The position numbers and the translations under genes are program-made. The notes beneath the pieces are model-generated. The model made no database searches. It was not told the DNA's origin and saw nothing but the letters and a program-made list of their open reading frames with translations. From positions 1 through 64,000 of the forward strand of contig JAJFLQ010000053.1 of NCBI GenBank assembly GCA_021772615.1: a stretch of 64,000 bases of DNA, written 5' to 3'. The DNA is from Verrucomicrobiota bacterium. GTDB taxonomy: Bacteria; Verrucomicrobiota; Lentisphaeria; JABSQK01; JAJFLO01. This document shows positions 28,258 to 37,665 of this stretch, in pieces; the first letter of the stretch is position 1, and every line of letters begins with the position of its first letter.

Positions 28258-28809
28258 AGCTCGACCTCCTCGTACGGTTGGTTGATTTTGCCCAATGAAA
28301 GGCGAAACAATACCGATGCCGTCCCGGATGTCAAATCCCAATTTCCCGGGCACGGTGCGCAGCCGGTCAATGGGAATGCGTCGCAGCGTGTCCCGTAGCG
28401 TCCACGGCGAAGGAGGGCGCGGTGCCTGCCATGGTTGGCGACATCATGTGGCGCCGCGACCGACGCCGTTTTTTCGCGCGCACAAAAAATACCGAGAAAA
28501 TTACAAGAATTGGTTGTATCTCTATCTGTTCTTGTTAGGTTATGAAAATTTTTTGTCTTAATCATGTGAAGTCAGGCACAAAAATCAACTACTTACAACC
28601 AATGACCGAAGGGGGGTGAATAACACATAAAACAACGGAGTTAATTATGGAATACGGTGTTTCGGGATACCAACCTGCGGTAATAAGGGGCGTTGTCACC
28701 TTGCGGATGGCACGACGCATCGCAGTACGAAATGTCTAATTCGGTAAGTAACGTGTTTGTAAGCTGTTATACTCTAGTATTCATACTCTATTGAAAGGAA
28801 TCGAGTCTT
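28258..28809. other. Divergent intergenic region between icd and the porin gene
   Basis: 550 bases with promoters on both sides. On the porin side there is a possible -10 TATACT at 28768-28773 and a clear GAAAGGAATC ribosome-binding site just before the ATG at 28810. A small open frame at 28647-28739 is listed separately. An A/T-rich tract around 28490-28560 could hold the icd promoter. No operator palindrome was recognised. Confidence 0.4.
28647..28739 (+). CDS. Possible 30-residue leader or small protein
   Basis: A short frame MEYGVSGYQPAV ... VRNV, 30 codons, with an ACGGAG Shine-Dalgarno-like site 6 bases before its ATG, in the leader of the porin gene. The product is basic and not hydrophobic, and I recognise no family. 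It might be a real leader peptide, an attenuation or coupling device, or chance. Only the ribosome-binding site supports it. Confidence 0.25.
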   Translation: MEYGVSGYQPAVIRGVVTLRMARRIAVRNV

Positions 28810-30135
28810 ATGAAGAAATTCGTATCAGCAATCTTCGCGATCGCAATCGGCGTAGGATGTACCTACGCCGCGGATAGTGAGAATGCACAGTTGCAGGATG
28901 AAATTCGGCTGCTCAAAGAGCGGCTGAATCAGTTGGAGCAGCGTCTCCAGTCGCAGGAAGCAAGCACGGACCGTCTGTCGTCTGCCGTTGTCGTACCGAA
29001 TGACGGCCTGAATGCCGACATCAGTGACGATCGTTTGGCGCGTCTCAACACGTTCGCGGTTCTCCGCGAGATGAACGATCGTGTCAATATCAGTGGTAAC
29101 GTCGATGTTCTGGGGTACAGTTCGGATTTTGATACCCGCACGAGCGGTAAAGAGGATACGTCGGATATCATCATCGATCAGGTTCGGTTACAGTTGGATA
29201 TTGATGTGTCTGAATACGTGGATGCGACGATCGCGTTGCAGTACGAAGACTATCAACCCGGCGGCGGCTTTGCACCTTTTGGCGGCGGCTCTTCGGATAC
29301 TGATGCTGACGGCGATGTTGAGATCGATGAGGCCTATATCACGATTGGCGATGAAGAGGGCGTTTACCTGATAGCAGGCCGTCAATACTTCGACTTCGGT
29401 AACGTCGACGAATACGGACACTTCATTAACGACTCGTTGACGCGTCAACTGTACGAGACGCGGGACACCGGTATTACCGGGGGCTGGAAGGGCGAAGGAC
29501 TCGATTTCAACCTCTTTGCCTTTAACGGTCAGGAAGAGGCTTCGCGGAGTAATGGCAGCGACAATAAGATCGATGCCTGGGGTGCTTCGATTTCGTATAG
29601 TGTCGAACAGGAAGACCTCAATGTAGAATTCGGCGCGAGCTATATCAATAACCTGCTTCAGGCGCAAAACACCGCGGCGGTAGCCGGACTGGATCTGGTC
29701 GGTACCAACGGGGTCTATAACGATTCGGACAGTCCCGATGCCTATGGCGTGTACGCGACGCTGTCATCCGGCGTGTTCTGGATCGGTGCTGAATATGTCT
29801 CTGCGCTCGACGACTTGGGCACAAATGTGGCGCCCGGTTTCACGATCAATACAGTGCAGCCGGCGGCGTTCACGCTTGAGGCCGCGTTGACTTGTCCGAT
29901 CAGTGATCATGAATACACACTGGCAGGAAAGTTCGAGCAGAATCATGATCTTGATGATGCGTTCAATAACGTGGAGGAGATCTGGGGACTGGGTGTATCA
30001 ACTGAGCTTTATGAGAATACCAAACTGTCTCTGAATTACGAAAACTGGAATTTGGGCGGAACCGGATTTGGCGGATCAGCGTTGACCAGTGGTCACGCAC
30101 AGCTCTATCTGGCCGAACTTTCGGTCGGTTTCTAA
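28810..30135 (+). CDS. Outer-membrane porin, LbtU-like
   Basis: A 441-residue beta-barrel protein. A Sec signal peptide ends around TYAAD (residue ~21). A short coiled coil follows at ~25-50 (LQDEIRLLKERLNQLEQRLQ), typical of the LbtU and related porins, where it may act as a trimerisation or periplasmic anchor. The rest alternates as amphipathic strands with acidic loops, and the protein ends in Phe (LAELSVGF), the barrel assembly signal. In Legionella, LbtU handles a siderophore; that role is not provable here. A general porin is an alternative. The gene is single, plus strand, followed by a strong terminator. Confidence 0.85.
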   Translation: MKKFVSAIFAIAIGVGCTYAADSENAQLQDEIRLLKERLNQLEQRLQSQEASTDRLSSAVVVPNDGLNADISDDRLARLNTFAVLREMNDRVNISGNVDVLGYSSDFDTRTSGKEDTSDIIIDQVRLQLDIDVSEYVDATIALQYEDYQPGGGFAPFGGGSSDTDADGDVEIDEAYITIGDEEGVYLIAGRQYFDFGNVDEYGHFINDSLTRQLYETRDTGITGGWKGEGLDFNLFAFNGQEEASRSNGSDNKIDAWGASISYSVEQEDLNVEFGASYINNLLQAQNTAAVAGLDLVGTNGVYNDSDSPDAYGVYATLSSGVFWIGAEYVSALDDLGTNVAPGFTINTVQPAAFTLEAALTCPISDHEYTLAGKFEQNHDLDDAFNNVEEIWGLGVSTELYENTKLSLNYENWNLGGTGFGGSALTSGHAQLYLAELSVGF

Positions 30136-30161
30136 CGAGAAATCAGAGCTAAGGATTTAAT

Positions 30162-30202
30162 AAAAAAGCCCCCCGCGGCGTGAGCTGCGAGGGGCTTTTT
30201 TT
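30162..30202 (+). terminator. Intrinsic terminator after the porin gene
   Basis: An A-run, AAGCCCC, a loop region and GGGGCTT followed by a run of seven T's. The stem includes AAAAGCCCC pairing with GGGGCTTTT, with further inner pairs. It begins about 27 bases after the porin stop codon. The A-run before the stem also makes it usable for transcripts from the opposite strand. Confidence 0.92.
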
Positions 30203-30363
30203 GTATTATAGATACGACGGACGAGTATCAAGACGAGTTGCTATGAAAAATCGTCCCGGCGAGAAAATAGGAATGTGCAGTGCAACATGGAAACTCCGAA
30301 TCCTTTGGCTCCGGCCGCCACACGATTGAAACGCTTTGTCCAATTCTCGCAAGATGGTGCATG

Positions 30364-30396
30364 GCGTGAAACCCACGATAAATCGTGAACTCCAAC
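30364..30396. repeat. Dispersed hairpin element, right-end unit
   Basis: GCGTGAAACC, then the perfect stem CACGAT/ATCGTG with a 2-base loop (30374-30387), then GAACTCCAAC. It matches the right end of the element at 26862-26949 outside the stem, while the stem bases themselves differ. No clear left end is seen next to it. Confidence 0.7.
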
Positions 30397-30406
30397 ACCG
30401 AGTGAT

Positions 30407-30520
30407 CTGTCTGATTACCGTCTTTAGTCGCGGAAGCTTTGATCCTGGCCTTAGCCAGGACGCCGGGTTAATGATCTAAAGCTCATTGAAGGCTTCCGTC
30501 TAAAGGCGGTAATCAGACAG
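30407..30520. ncRNA. Branched inverted repeat (possible structured RNA or mobile element)
   Basis: The outer arms 30407-30440 and 30488-30520 form a long imperfect stem; CTGTCTGATTACCG at the outer end pairs with CGGTAATCAGACAG apart from one wobble. Two small hairpins sit inside: TCCTGGC/GCCAGGA (30443-30460, loop CTTA) and AATGA/TCATT (30470-30487). The whole makes a three-way junction of 114 bases. It lies between convergent genes, beyond the porin terminator. It could be a non-coding RNA, a palindromic mobile element or a recombination site. No flanking transposase is seen. Confidence 0.45.
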
Positions 30521-30687
30521 GCCTATCGATGCGTAAAGCTTTGTCGTTGTGCGCGTTGCGAGTGATCTATGTTGTGTTTATCCGATGGCGAGTGCATGCA
30601 AATCATGCGTAGCATTGCAAATTATACAATATTTTCCCCATGTTCACGCCGGCGCACGTTTCGATTGTGTCCCCCAAAAATCTGCAA

Positions 30688-32565
30688 TCAACGCAACTGT
30701 TCTCGCATCCAGACTTCCAAAACCACGAGAGCGAATAGCAGATAGCTGTAGTCCGCGCGCATATCCACATGCGCCGCGATCAAATCCTCAATGCGTTCTC
30801 GTAGAAAATACCCTTGCCCGACAATCTCACCGTCCAGCAATAGCGCGCGGACCTGATCACGCCACTCTTTGCGTAACCATCGTGCGATCGGTACGCCGAA
30901 ACCCATCTTCGGACGGTCGAAGATTTCTCGCGGCAGCAGATCGCGAAAGGCGTCGGCAAGGATGCGTTTGCGCCGTCGACCTCGCTGTTTCCAGTGGTAC
31001 GGCAGGCCCATTGCCATCTCCGCCACATTCACATCGAGGAAGGGGCTGCGCACCTCAAGGCCATACGCCATGCTGGCGCGATCGACCTTCACGAGTATGT
31101 CATCGTTGAGATAGCTCTTGAGATCAAGCTCCATGATGGTGTCCGCGGTCGATATCTCCCCGCCGGGGATCAGCCCGCGGAGAAATTCTATTGAGCCGGT
31201 ATGGGGCGGTGTGGCCTTCATGCGATCACCGTACAGTGACTCTTTGAGACCGCCCGGGCACCGCGATATCACTTTCATATAGCGTTCGAGACCATCAACA
31301 TCGCTGATCTCCACGAGTCTCCGGATCCGTCCCCAGAAGGTTCGTTCCTCTACCTTCGGCGGAAGAATGCTCAGCAGACACCGACTGACCCCATGCCGAA
31401 GGGATTTCGGGCAAATCGAGAGGTAGCGGAGCACATGCATGACCCGATAGCGGTAGTACCCACCGAACAATTCATCGGCGCCATCGCCGCTTAATGCGAC
31501 TTTCACGTGTTGCTCGGTGAATCGCGACAAGAGCGCGGTCGGCAGCAGGGATGCGTCGCAGAACGGCTCCTCGTATGCGGCGACAACGTTCGTAAGGTAG
31601 CCGAAATCGTCTGGTGACACCTCAAGAAAATGGTGCTTTGTTCCGACATGCGCCGCCACTTTGGCCGCGTAGTCGCGTTCATCGTATTTGCGCTCGGGAA
31701 AGCCGATCGAAAAGGTATGTGCGGGCGTTCGGAGATGCTGCTGGGCGATCGCGGCGATGATACTCGAATCCATACCGCCGGACAGAAAAAGCCCGACGCG
31801 CACGTCCGCCACCAGACGTCTGGTGACAGCGAGGTCAAGTGTTTGTCGCACGGAATCGACTGCGTCGGAATAGCTGCCCTGCTGCGACGCGGCCCGCACC
31901 TCGGGGCGCCAGTACTGCGTGATCGTGAACCGATCTTCGCGAAAGATGCCGTAACATCCCGGCGGGAGTTTACGTATACCGGTATAGATCGAACGCGGCG
32001 TGGGGATATACTGAAGCTCAAGGTAGTCGTGGATCGCACTGGTATCGATCGACTGATCCACCCAGGAAAGCGGTCGCAGCGATGCCGGGCCGCTGGCAAA
32101 GCCGAAGCGGCGCGATGCATGCGCGTAGAAAAACGGCTTCTGGCCAAATCGATCTCTGGCGACGAATAATGTGTTGTCCTTCAGGTCGTAGAGGGCAAAC
32201 GCGAACATGCCGTTGATGCGCTGCAGCATTGCCGCGCCGTGTTCCTCGTACAGATGAATCAGAACTTCCGTATCGCTGTTTGTCCGAAATTTATGCCCCT
32301 TGTCCTTGAGTTCGTCACGGAGGATATCGTAGTCGTAGATCTCGCCGTTGAAGGTAATGATAAGGGTGTTGTCCTCGTTGCCCATCGGCTGACCGCCGCC
32401 GCCGAGGTCGATGATCGAGAGCCGGCGGTGCGCGAGTCCGACATCGCCTTTTCGGAAGGTATCGCCATAGTCCGGTCCACGATTTTCAAGTGGCGCCGAC
32501 ATCGCATCAAGCAACGCGTCAGACGGGGGTGTGAGTGGGTCGATTATGCCGGCTATACCGCACAT
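30688..32565 (-). CDS. asnB: Asparagine synthetase, glutamine-hydrolysing (first copy)
   Basis: A 625-residue two-domain amidotransferase. The N-terminal class II glutaminase begins with the catalytic Cys right after Met (MCGIAGII), so the start at 32565 is certain. An open extension upstream runs through the tandem repeat and is not part of the protein. The synthetase domain has the PP-loop LFLSGGMDSSIIAA (~residue 255) and LSGDGADELFGGYYRY. Such proteins in polysaccharide loci may amidate uronic acids instead of making asparagine. It is the first gene of the surface-glycan region, and its expression could be affected by the repeat directly upstream. Confidence 0.92.
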   Translation of the reverse strand: MCGIAGIIDPLTPPSDALLDAMSAPLENRGPDYGDTFRKGDVGLAHRRLSIIDLGGGGQPMGNEDNTLIITFNGEIYDYDILRDELKDKGHKFRTNSDTEVLIHLYEEHGAAMLQRINGMFAFALYDLKDNTLFVARDRFGQKPFFYAHASRRFGFASGPASLRPLSWVDQSIDTSAIHDYLELQYIPTPRSIYTGIRKLPPGCYGIFREDRFTITQYWRPEVRAASQQGSYSDAVDSVRQTLDLAVTRRLVADVRVGLFLSGGMDSSIIAAIAQQHLRTPAHTFSIGFPERKYDERDYAAKVAAHVGTKHHFLEVSPDDFGYLTNVVAAYEEPFCDASLLPTALLSRFTEQHVKVALSGDGADELFGGYYRYRVMHVLRYLSICPKSLRHGVSRCLLSILPPKVEERTFWGRIRRLVEISDVDGLERYMKVISRCPGGLKESLYGDRMKATPPHTGSIEFLRGLIPGGEISTADTIMELDLKSYLNDDILVKVDRASMAYGLEVRSPFLDVNVAEMAMGLPYHWKQRGRRRKRILADAFRDLLPREIFDRPKMGFGVPIARWLRKEWRDQVRALLLDGEIVGQGYFLRERIEDLIAAHVDMRADYSYLLFALVVLEVWMREQLR

Positions 32566-32571
32566 GGTTTG

Positions 32572-32637
32572 GTGAAGGGTGAAGGGTGAAGGGTGAAGGG
32601 TGAAGGGTGAAGGGTGAAGGGTGAAGGGTGAAGGGTG
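32572..32637. repeat. Heptanucleotide tandem repeat (GTGAAGG)n in front of asnB
   Basis: About nine uninterrupted copies of the 7-base unit GTGAAGG fill 32572-32637, ending 6 bases upstream of the asparagine synthetase start codon. On the coding strand the unit reads CCTTCAC. Because 7 is not a multiple of 3, slippage would not keep an upstream frame, but it would change the spacing between promoter and start and the leader of the mRNA. There is no Shine-Dalgarno in the repeat. Confidence 0.95.
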
Positions 32638-32855
32638 ATCAGTAAGTGTATAGAAACACCGAATAATGAATGTCGAAATAATGAATATGGAAGGATCGAA
32701 AATCCGATCTCGACGATTGACGAATAGAATTAGCCCTCCAGGTTGTCGGTACAGCCAAGACAAATGACAAAGCTGCATGACCAGTCATACTCCATGAGAA
32801 CGCGAATATGCCCTAAGCTTCGACAATTAACATTGTTTATTCGATAGTCGGTACG

Positions 32856-33965
32856 TCACCTTTGGGCTGCGGCGGTATGTCGGGAACGCAAAATGTCCTC
32901 ATACACATCGAGATGACGCTGGACCACAGCTGACCATGGCCGGGTTTTTACAACGTCGAATGCGGCCTCTATCTGCTTCGCGATTGCACCCTTGTCGGAC
33001 CAGATATGTTCAATTGTCGTACGCCAGCACTCGGGTGTGTTTTCCGGTACAACGGTTAAGCTGTCGACACCGCGGTCGAACAGGCTCCTGATGCCGTGGG
33101 TGGCGGAAGTCAGGACCGGTACACCGGCGGCCATGGATTCCAGTACAACGTTCGCCTGCCCCTCCCAGCGCGACGGCAATGCAAAGAGGTTGGCGGCGGC
33201 AAAATACGCTGTAATCTCGTCTCGCGTGGCTGCGCCGGTCCACGTAATATGATCCGTAATCGCCAGCTGTGCCGCCAGTTCCTGCAGCTTTTTCTGATAA
33301 ACCGGCTCGGGCTGGGCGCCGACAAACGTCCAGCGCCAGCTGCCCATCGCAGGCAACGTAGCCAGTGCACGAAGCAGGATGTCAATGCCCTTTTGTTCGG
33401 TGACCCTCGCTATAGTGAGGCCATTGATGGCCTCGAAGGTGCGCGGCGCCGTGCGCGACGACTCGAATCGTTGTATATCGATACCGTTTTCGATTACGTG
33501 AACGCGTTCGGGCGGGACTGCCAGCTGCGACACCGCAAATGTCCTGACGTCGTCCGAGACGCAGAGGTATCGCTCCACCCTGCGCCGTGTCAATCGATCT
33601 GCCATGATGTGGGACTTTCGCGGCTCGACGACGCGCAGGCTGCACAACAACGGCACGTCCTCGGGAAGAACGAGGCGGCCGAGGACGTTGGCGTGGAACA
33701 GCCAGGTATGGATGATATCCGGTTTCGCCTCACGCACGATGGCAGCCATGCGGCGCGCCTTGTACACTTGCGCCGAGCGATGAATACCAAGGCTGTGCAC
33801 CGGGATGCCGGCTGCCCTGAGCCGCCGGGGTATCTCACCCTTGTCGCCGAACAGGCAGACCACCTGGACATCGTGCGCTTTTTCCCTGAGGCCGCACGCG
33901 ATTTCGGCCATCGCGTTTTCCGCACCGCCGGTGTGTAGTTCGGTAATGACAAATAGTACCCGCAT
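32856..33965 (-). CDS. GT4-family glycosyltransferase
   Basis: A 369-residue GT-B-fold glycosyltransferase. The N terminus MRVLFVITELHTGGAENAM is the usual glycine-rich acceptor-domain start. In the C-terminal domain the EX7E motif is in PSRWEGQANVVLESMAAGVPV (first E ~residue 267), preceded by ARVTEQKGIDILLRA. It probably transfers a hexose or hexosamine from a nucleotide sugar to a lipid-linked glycan in the cytoplasm. Donor and acceptor are unknown. It stands alone, with non-coding gaps on both sides. Confidence 0.9.
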   Translation of the reverse strand: MRVLFVITELHTGGAENAMAEIACGLREKAHDVQVVCLFGDKGEIPRRLRAAGIPVHSLGIHRSAQVYKARRMAAIVREAKPDIIHTWLFHANVLGRLVLPEDVPLLCSLRVVEPRKSHIMADRLTRRRVERYLCVSDDVRTFAVSQLAVPPERVHVIENGIDIQRFESSRTAPRTFEAINGLTIARVTEQKGIDILLRALATLPAMGSWRWTFVGAQPEPVYQKKLQELAAQLAITDHITWTGAATRDEITAYFAAANLFALPSRWEGQANVVLESMAAGVPVLTSATHGIRSLFDRGVDSLTVVPENTPECWRTTIEHIWSDKGAIAKQIEAAFDVVKTRPWSAVVQRHLDVYEDILRSRHTAAAQR

Positions 33966-34269
33966 GATTGAATCAGGTCCTGTTCAAAATAGTCGGTAGC
34001 AAGACCCCGTTCGAAAAGCTTCGAACTGGGAAAACACCAAATTTCAATACTCAAAACGCAAATAAATCCCAAAACGACAATGGCTCAATACGCCGAACCT
34101 GATGTTCTGTGATTCTAACCACGTACGGAATTTGAGATATTGGTAATTTGGATTTGGAAATTATGCGTTATTTGATGCCTATGATTTGAGATTTCTAGAT
34201 CGAAATCCTTTTCGAATAAGGTCTAGCAACGATCGCCGCCCTGTGGGATCGGTACATCCGGACCGGCGC
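33966..34269. other. A/T-rich intergenic stretch
   Basis: About 300 bases without a gene, clearly richer in A/T than its neighbours around 34030-34200 (for example AAATTTCAATACTCAAAACG). Only weak inverted similarities were seen, no clear repeat of other parts of the window. Confidence 0.4.
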
Positions 34270-35631
34270 TTACTCATCCAATGCAACCTCAGCGGTTGTG
34301 GGCGTCAGCGGCCCGATCTTTCGCCGGAATCTGTATTGCTTATCGGACAGCCATTGCCAGCCGATCCCGGCGAGTAGGGCAATAAACGGCGCTGCGGGCA
34401 CGCGAAATCGTGGGTGCGACGCACCGCCCGGGACCAGGAGAAAGTATGCCAGCGACAACACCAGAAAGATCTCGAAGAGGCCCATGCGACGTTGCCATAT
34501 CAGGGAAACACAGCCGGTGGCCGCCAGACCGTATGAGACGAACAGGAGCGCCGTCGCGGGGAGCAGGAGTATGAAAATACTCCAGTTCCCGTGCACATAG
34601 GTTCTCACGCCGGCGATGAGGCCGTGACTGTGAAGTACGCTCAACGTATCGTTGCCGCCGATTCGTAAGCCAAACATTTTTACCAGTTCGCCTGCGGCGG
34701 GAAGCATGTTGTTCACATCTGCCTTCAGGTGCAGCAGCACATAGCGTAGCGGCTGCCCGGCAATAGCGTCACGGCCGGCGTTACGTGCGAACGCGGCCGC
34801 ATCAACATCGGAATGGAAACGGCCAAGTTCACCGTCGATTGCCCGCTGTTGCTGCTGAAAGCTCACAGCGTTGTTGCGCGCCAGAAGCAGGCACGCGTTA
34901 TAACGGTACAGGTTGATCGACGCAACGGTCGAGAAGTGAGGATAGTCGGCAACGCGACTATTGCGTATATACCACGGTGCGACACAGAGAATCACGATTG
35001 CGACGGTGACGCCGGCTTCGCGAAATCGTTTTCGTGCGACCAGGTAGGCAAGCGGCAGGTAAAGATAAATAAGGGTAATAGCGCGCAGATAGGTCATGAT
35101 TGCTATCACCAGTCCGGCAGCGACAGCGGCAGGGTATCCCCGCTCGCGTTGCGCATCGTCCATATCCGCGAGAACCGCAATGAGCAGCACAACAAAAAAA
35201 GCGTAGATCGAATCCGACAACACCTTTGTTGCGTAGACCACGGATACTGCGGAAAAAGCCTGCAGCAGCAACGCTGCTGTGGCGCCGTGCGGATATCGTG
35301 CTCGGGCTATGCGCCAGACGAGGAAGCACGCCGCGACGTCGAATATGATCTGGACTGCACACGGGAATATCGGGGAATCCGTTGCCACGCGAAGCGCCGC
35401 CAGAAAAGCGGGGTACCCCGGCGCCCGGAACACTTCCGGCGCGCCGTCACGTTCGTAGCGGCCGGTGTCGGTCAGGTTGGCGGCGAGGCTGACGTAGTCT
35501 TTCGAATCGGGCTCCAGCAGCCTTGATGAGGTATCGGATACTCCGCCGCAAAGCACCAGGAGCCGCAGAATCAAGGCGGCGGCAAGTATACTTTGGACGT
35601 GCGAGGGCAGGGGGGCGATGTGGATTTTCAT
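34270..35631 (-). CDS. GT-C-type membrane glycosyltransferase (family 39-like)
   Basis: A 453-residue protein with about ten membrane helices. After the first helix a periplasmic loop includes EPDSKDYVSLAANLTDTGRY and FRAPGYPAFLAAL, the acidic residue and RxPGYP pattern common in ArnT/PMT-like GT-C enzymes that use polyprenyl-phosphate sugars. I chose the ATG at 35631 (MKIHIAPLPSHV); a TTG at 35676 would add 15 polar residues. It probably decorates a lipid-linked glycan on the periplasmic side. It belongs with the polysaccharide locus but has gaps on both sides. Confidence 0.82.
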   Translation of the reverse strand: MKIHIAPLPSHVQSILAAALILRLLVLCGGVSDTSSRLLEPDSKDYVSLAANLTDTGRYERDGAPEVFRAPGYPAFLAALRVATDSPIFPCAVQIIFDVAACFLVWRIARARYPHGATAALLLQAFSAVSVVYATKVLSDSIYAFFVVLLIAVLADMDDAQRERGYPAAVAAGLVIAIMTYLRAITLIYLYLPLAYLVARKRFREAGVTVAIVILCVAPWYIRNSRVADYPHFSTVASINLYRYNACLLLARNNAVSFQQQQRAIDGELGRFHSDVDAAAFARNAGRDAIAGQPLRYVLLHLKADVNNMLPAAGELVKMFGLRIGGNDTLSVLHSHGLIAGVRTYVHGNWSIFILLLPATALLFVSYGLAATGCVSLIWQRRMGLFEIFLVLSLAYFLLVPGGASHPRFRVPAAPFIALLAGIGWQWLSDKQYRFRRKIGPLTPTTAEVALDE

Positions 35632-35686
35632 TCGGCGGTGATTACGAGTCCATGAGATGCTCGGTTGCTGGTGCAATGCGAACCTC

Positions 35687-35746
35687 GTTGTTCACACTTC
35701 AGGCGGATCGGAGCGTGAAACCCACGATAAATCGTGAACTTCCAAC
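35687..35746. repeat. Dispersed hairpin element with degraded left end
   Basis: The right unit is GCGTGAAACC, the stem CACGAT/ATCGTG and GAACTTCCAAC. The left end GTTGTTCACACTTCAG resembles the left inverted repeat of the 26862-26949 copy with a two-base deletion. The element is shorter (60 bases), so interior sequence has been lost. Confidence 0.6.
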
Positions 35747-35799
35747 CAACGATCCCTCCGAACAAAGGCAGTCAAAACGGGATTGGCTCTTACGCGATG

Positions 35800-37665
35800 T
35801 TATGCTGATACCGGCACCGTCCGCGCTTTGCGCTGCCGCCACATGATTGTGAGCTGTTTGGCGACGACGGCAAGGCACACCACAGTCAACATGCCGTACG
35901 TGAGTGGCGGCACTCCGAGTCCGAAGACGACGAAGAAGACCGCAAATGCCCAGTCCCGCGCCCAAAGCCAGGCGATGCCGGCCAACACGAGGCATAGGAT
36001 CGGGCAAAGATTCTCCGGTACTTCCGCGAGGTACGCGGCATAGGGTGTACCGGGTATGAAGGCCGCCGTCACGGCCGCTGCCGCGATGGTAAGTACCCAT
36101 CGCGCATGATCGAGTTTCGCCGTCATTGCCGGAAGTCCGCAAGCCGCCAGCATCGCAAACAACGGGAGCAAAATAAATCGTACGGGGTTGTAACCAATTG
36201 CGTAATAACCCGAATAAAAGTAAAGCGTCGGCCAGATCGCCAGGGCAAGCCAAGCCGCTGCAAACGGCCTTAGCTTACTACCCAGCCACAGTCCCAGCGC
36301 AGCGAAGCAGAAGAGCTGGTGATAGGCTGACCCATACATGTCAATGCCCTGCATGAGGCGCGAGAATTCGAATCCCTGCGCATCCAGTTTGCGATATGAA
36401 TACCCGAGAGTAAACGGATTGCCAAAAATAACGCCGTTCCAGATCAGTTGCGGTAATGCCATGACCATAAAGCCTGCGATGCATCCCGGCAGCCGCAACC
36501 GATTCTCCGATGTGATACACTTCACAACAATGAATCCCGCGGGGACGAGGTAAAAGATCCCGGCGATGCGGGTGAGACAGGAGAGGCCCAGCAGCAGACC
36601 GGGCAGGACGAGAGATCGGTTGGTGCGGATGTTTCTGTAAAGGAGAAGCAATGCACCGAAACCAAACACCAGTGCAGGCGAATCGCTCATGGCGTTGTAA
36701 CCGACAAGGTCGGTAAAGTAATAAAAATCGATGTACGCGACATCGACGGGATATTTGAACCACAAACCGAAGTAGGTAAAGATATCGATCGGCGCGTTCG
36801 GCATGTGATACATCCGCATCACCCACGGATACAGGACCATCAACAAGCCGCCGGCGACTGCGGCGCGGGTCGACTTGACGACGCTCCAGAGGAAGCCGGT
36901 AAAAACAACGATGACGCCAATACCGAATAGAATGAAAAAAACTGTGCCGACGGCGCCGATAAATCCGAACTCAGACAGATGTCCGAACGCCGGCCAGAAG
37001 AGCGCATACAACAGCGGGTTACCCAGTGTGTAGGGATATTCATCATGCTGGTGACTCCAATGCAGAAGTTTGTCGGCAATGCCGTAATAAAAGCTTTCGT
37101 CCGCGGCGTGGACGGTAAAGTAGCCGAAGAGTGCGAATGTCCAGCAGAGCGACGCGATGCGCAGCAGGCCAAGGGCAACAACCAGTCGTGCGAATGTAAT
37201 CCTGGCGCAAGCCAGCAACACGACACCGCCTCCGACAAGAATGGACGTGGCGACAGCCATGATTTTTCGAAACAACGGATTCGCGGGTCGCCCCGTCTGA
37301 TTGGCTGTTTCGTACGTTACATTCGGTGCTACATGACCATCGCGTCCACCTCCATCCTTAATTCGGTATACGCGACTCCAGCGAATAATCGGCGTATACT
37401 TTCCCGCTTTCGCGCGAAAGCCGGTCCAGACACCGTCGCGATTCGCGAATTCGGAATCGCCGCCGGGAGGCAGTATGCCGAGGGGTTGTTGCAGTGCGGC
37501 ATCGGCGAATACCACGCGGTGCCGAGTCCGGTCCGGGTCATGTTCTGTTCGTGCCAGGAGTCCGTTGTAGAGGAGCAGAAGGCCGAACGTCGCAACCGTC
37601 GCGCCGAGGAATACCGCGATCCGGGCCATGGCGGTCGGTTTCTTAATTGGCACTTTGCCGTTCAT
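35800..37665 (-). CDS. Large polytopic membrane protein, GT-C-like
   Basis: A 621-residue integral membrane protein with one N-terminal helix (~14-35), a ~90-residue periplasmic-type domain (to residue ~130) and about eleven further helices. The second part contains a DESFYYGIADKLLHW loop, like the acidic loop of GT-C transferases. I recognise no specific family. The start codon overlaps the end of the preceding GT4 gene by 4 bases, so they are co-translated. Probably a glycan-modifying enzyme of the same pathway. Confidence 0.75.
   Translation of the reverse strand: MNGKVPIKKPTAMARIAVFLGATVATFGLLLLYNGLLARTEHDPDRTRHRVVFADAALQQPLGILPPGGDSEFANRDGVWTGFRAKAGKYTPIIRWSRVYRIKDGGGRDGHVAPNVTYETANQTGRPANPLFRKIMAVATSILVGGGVVLLACARITFARLVVALGLLRIASLCWTFALFGYFTVHAADESFYYGIADKLLHWSHQHDEYPYTLGNPLLYALFWPAFGHLSEFGFIGAVGTVFFILFGIGVIVVFTGFLWSVVKSTRAAVAGGLLMVLYPWVMRMYHMPNAPIDIFTYFGLWFKYPVDVAYIDFYYFTDLVGYNAMSDSPALVFGFGALLLLYRNIRTNRSLVLPGLLLGLSCLTRIAGIFYLVPAGFIVVKCITSENRLRLPGCIAGFMVMALPQLIWNGVIFGNPFTLGYSYRKLDAQGFEFSRLMQGIDMYGSAYHQLFCFAALGLWLGSKLRPFAAAWLALAIWPTLYFYSGYYAIGYNPVRFILLPLFAMLAACGLPAMTAKLDHARWVLTIAAAAVTAAFIPGTPYAAYLAEVPENLCPILCLVLAGIAWLWARDWAFAVFFVVFGLGVPPLTYGMLTVVCLAVVAKQLTIMWRQRKARTVPVSA

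Noticed and set aside
28860..28875. Lipoprotein signal in the porin
   Set aside because: The Cys in the signal peptide lacks a proper lipobox (GVGC), and the A-Y-A site just after it fits a normal signal peptidase I cut; the C-terminal Phe marks a barrel protein.
32572..32637. CRISPR array
   Set aside because: Units of 7 bases without spacers; a simple tandem repeat. No cas genes are in the window.
32566..32778. N-terminal extension of the asparagine synthetase through the tandem repeat
   Set aside because: The glutaminase Cys must follow the initiator Met, so the protein has to start at 32565; the extension only codes the repeat.
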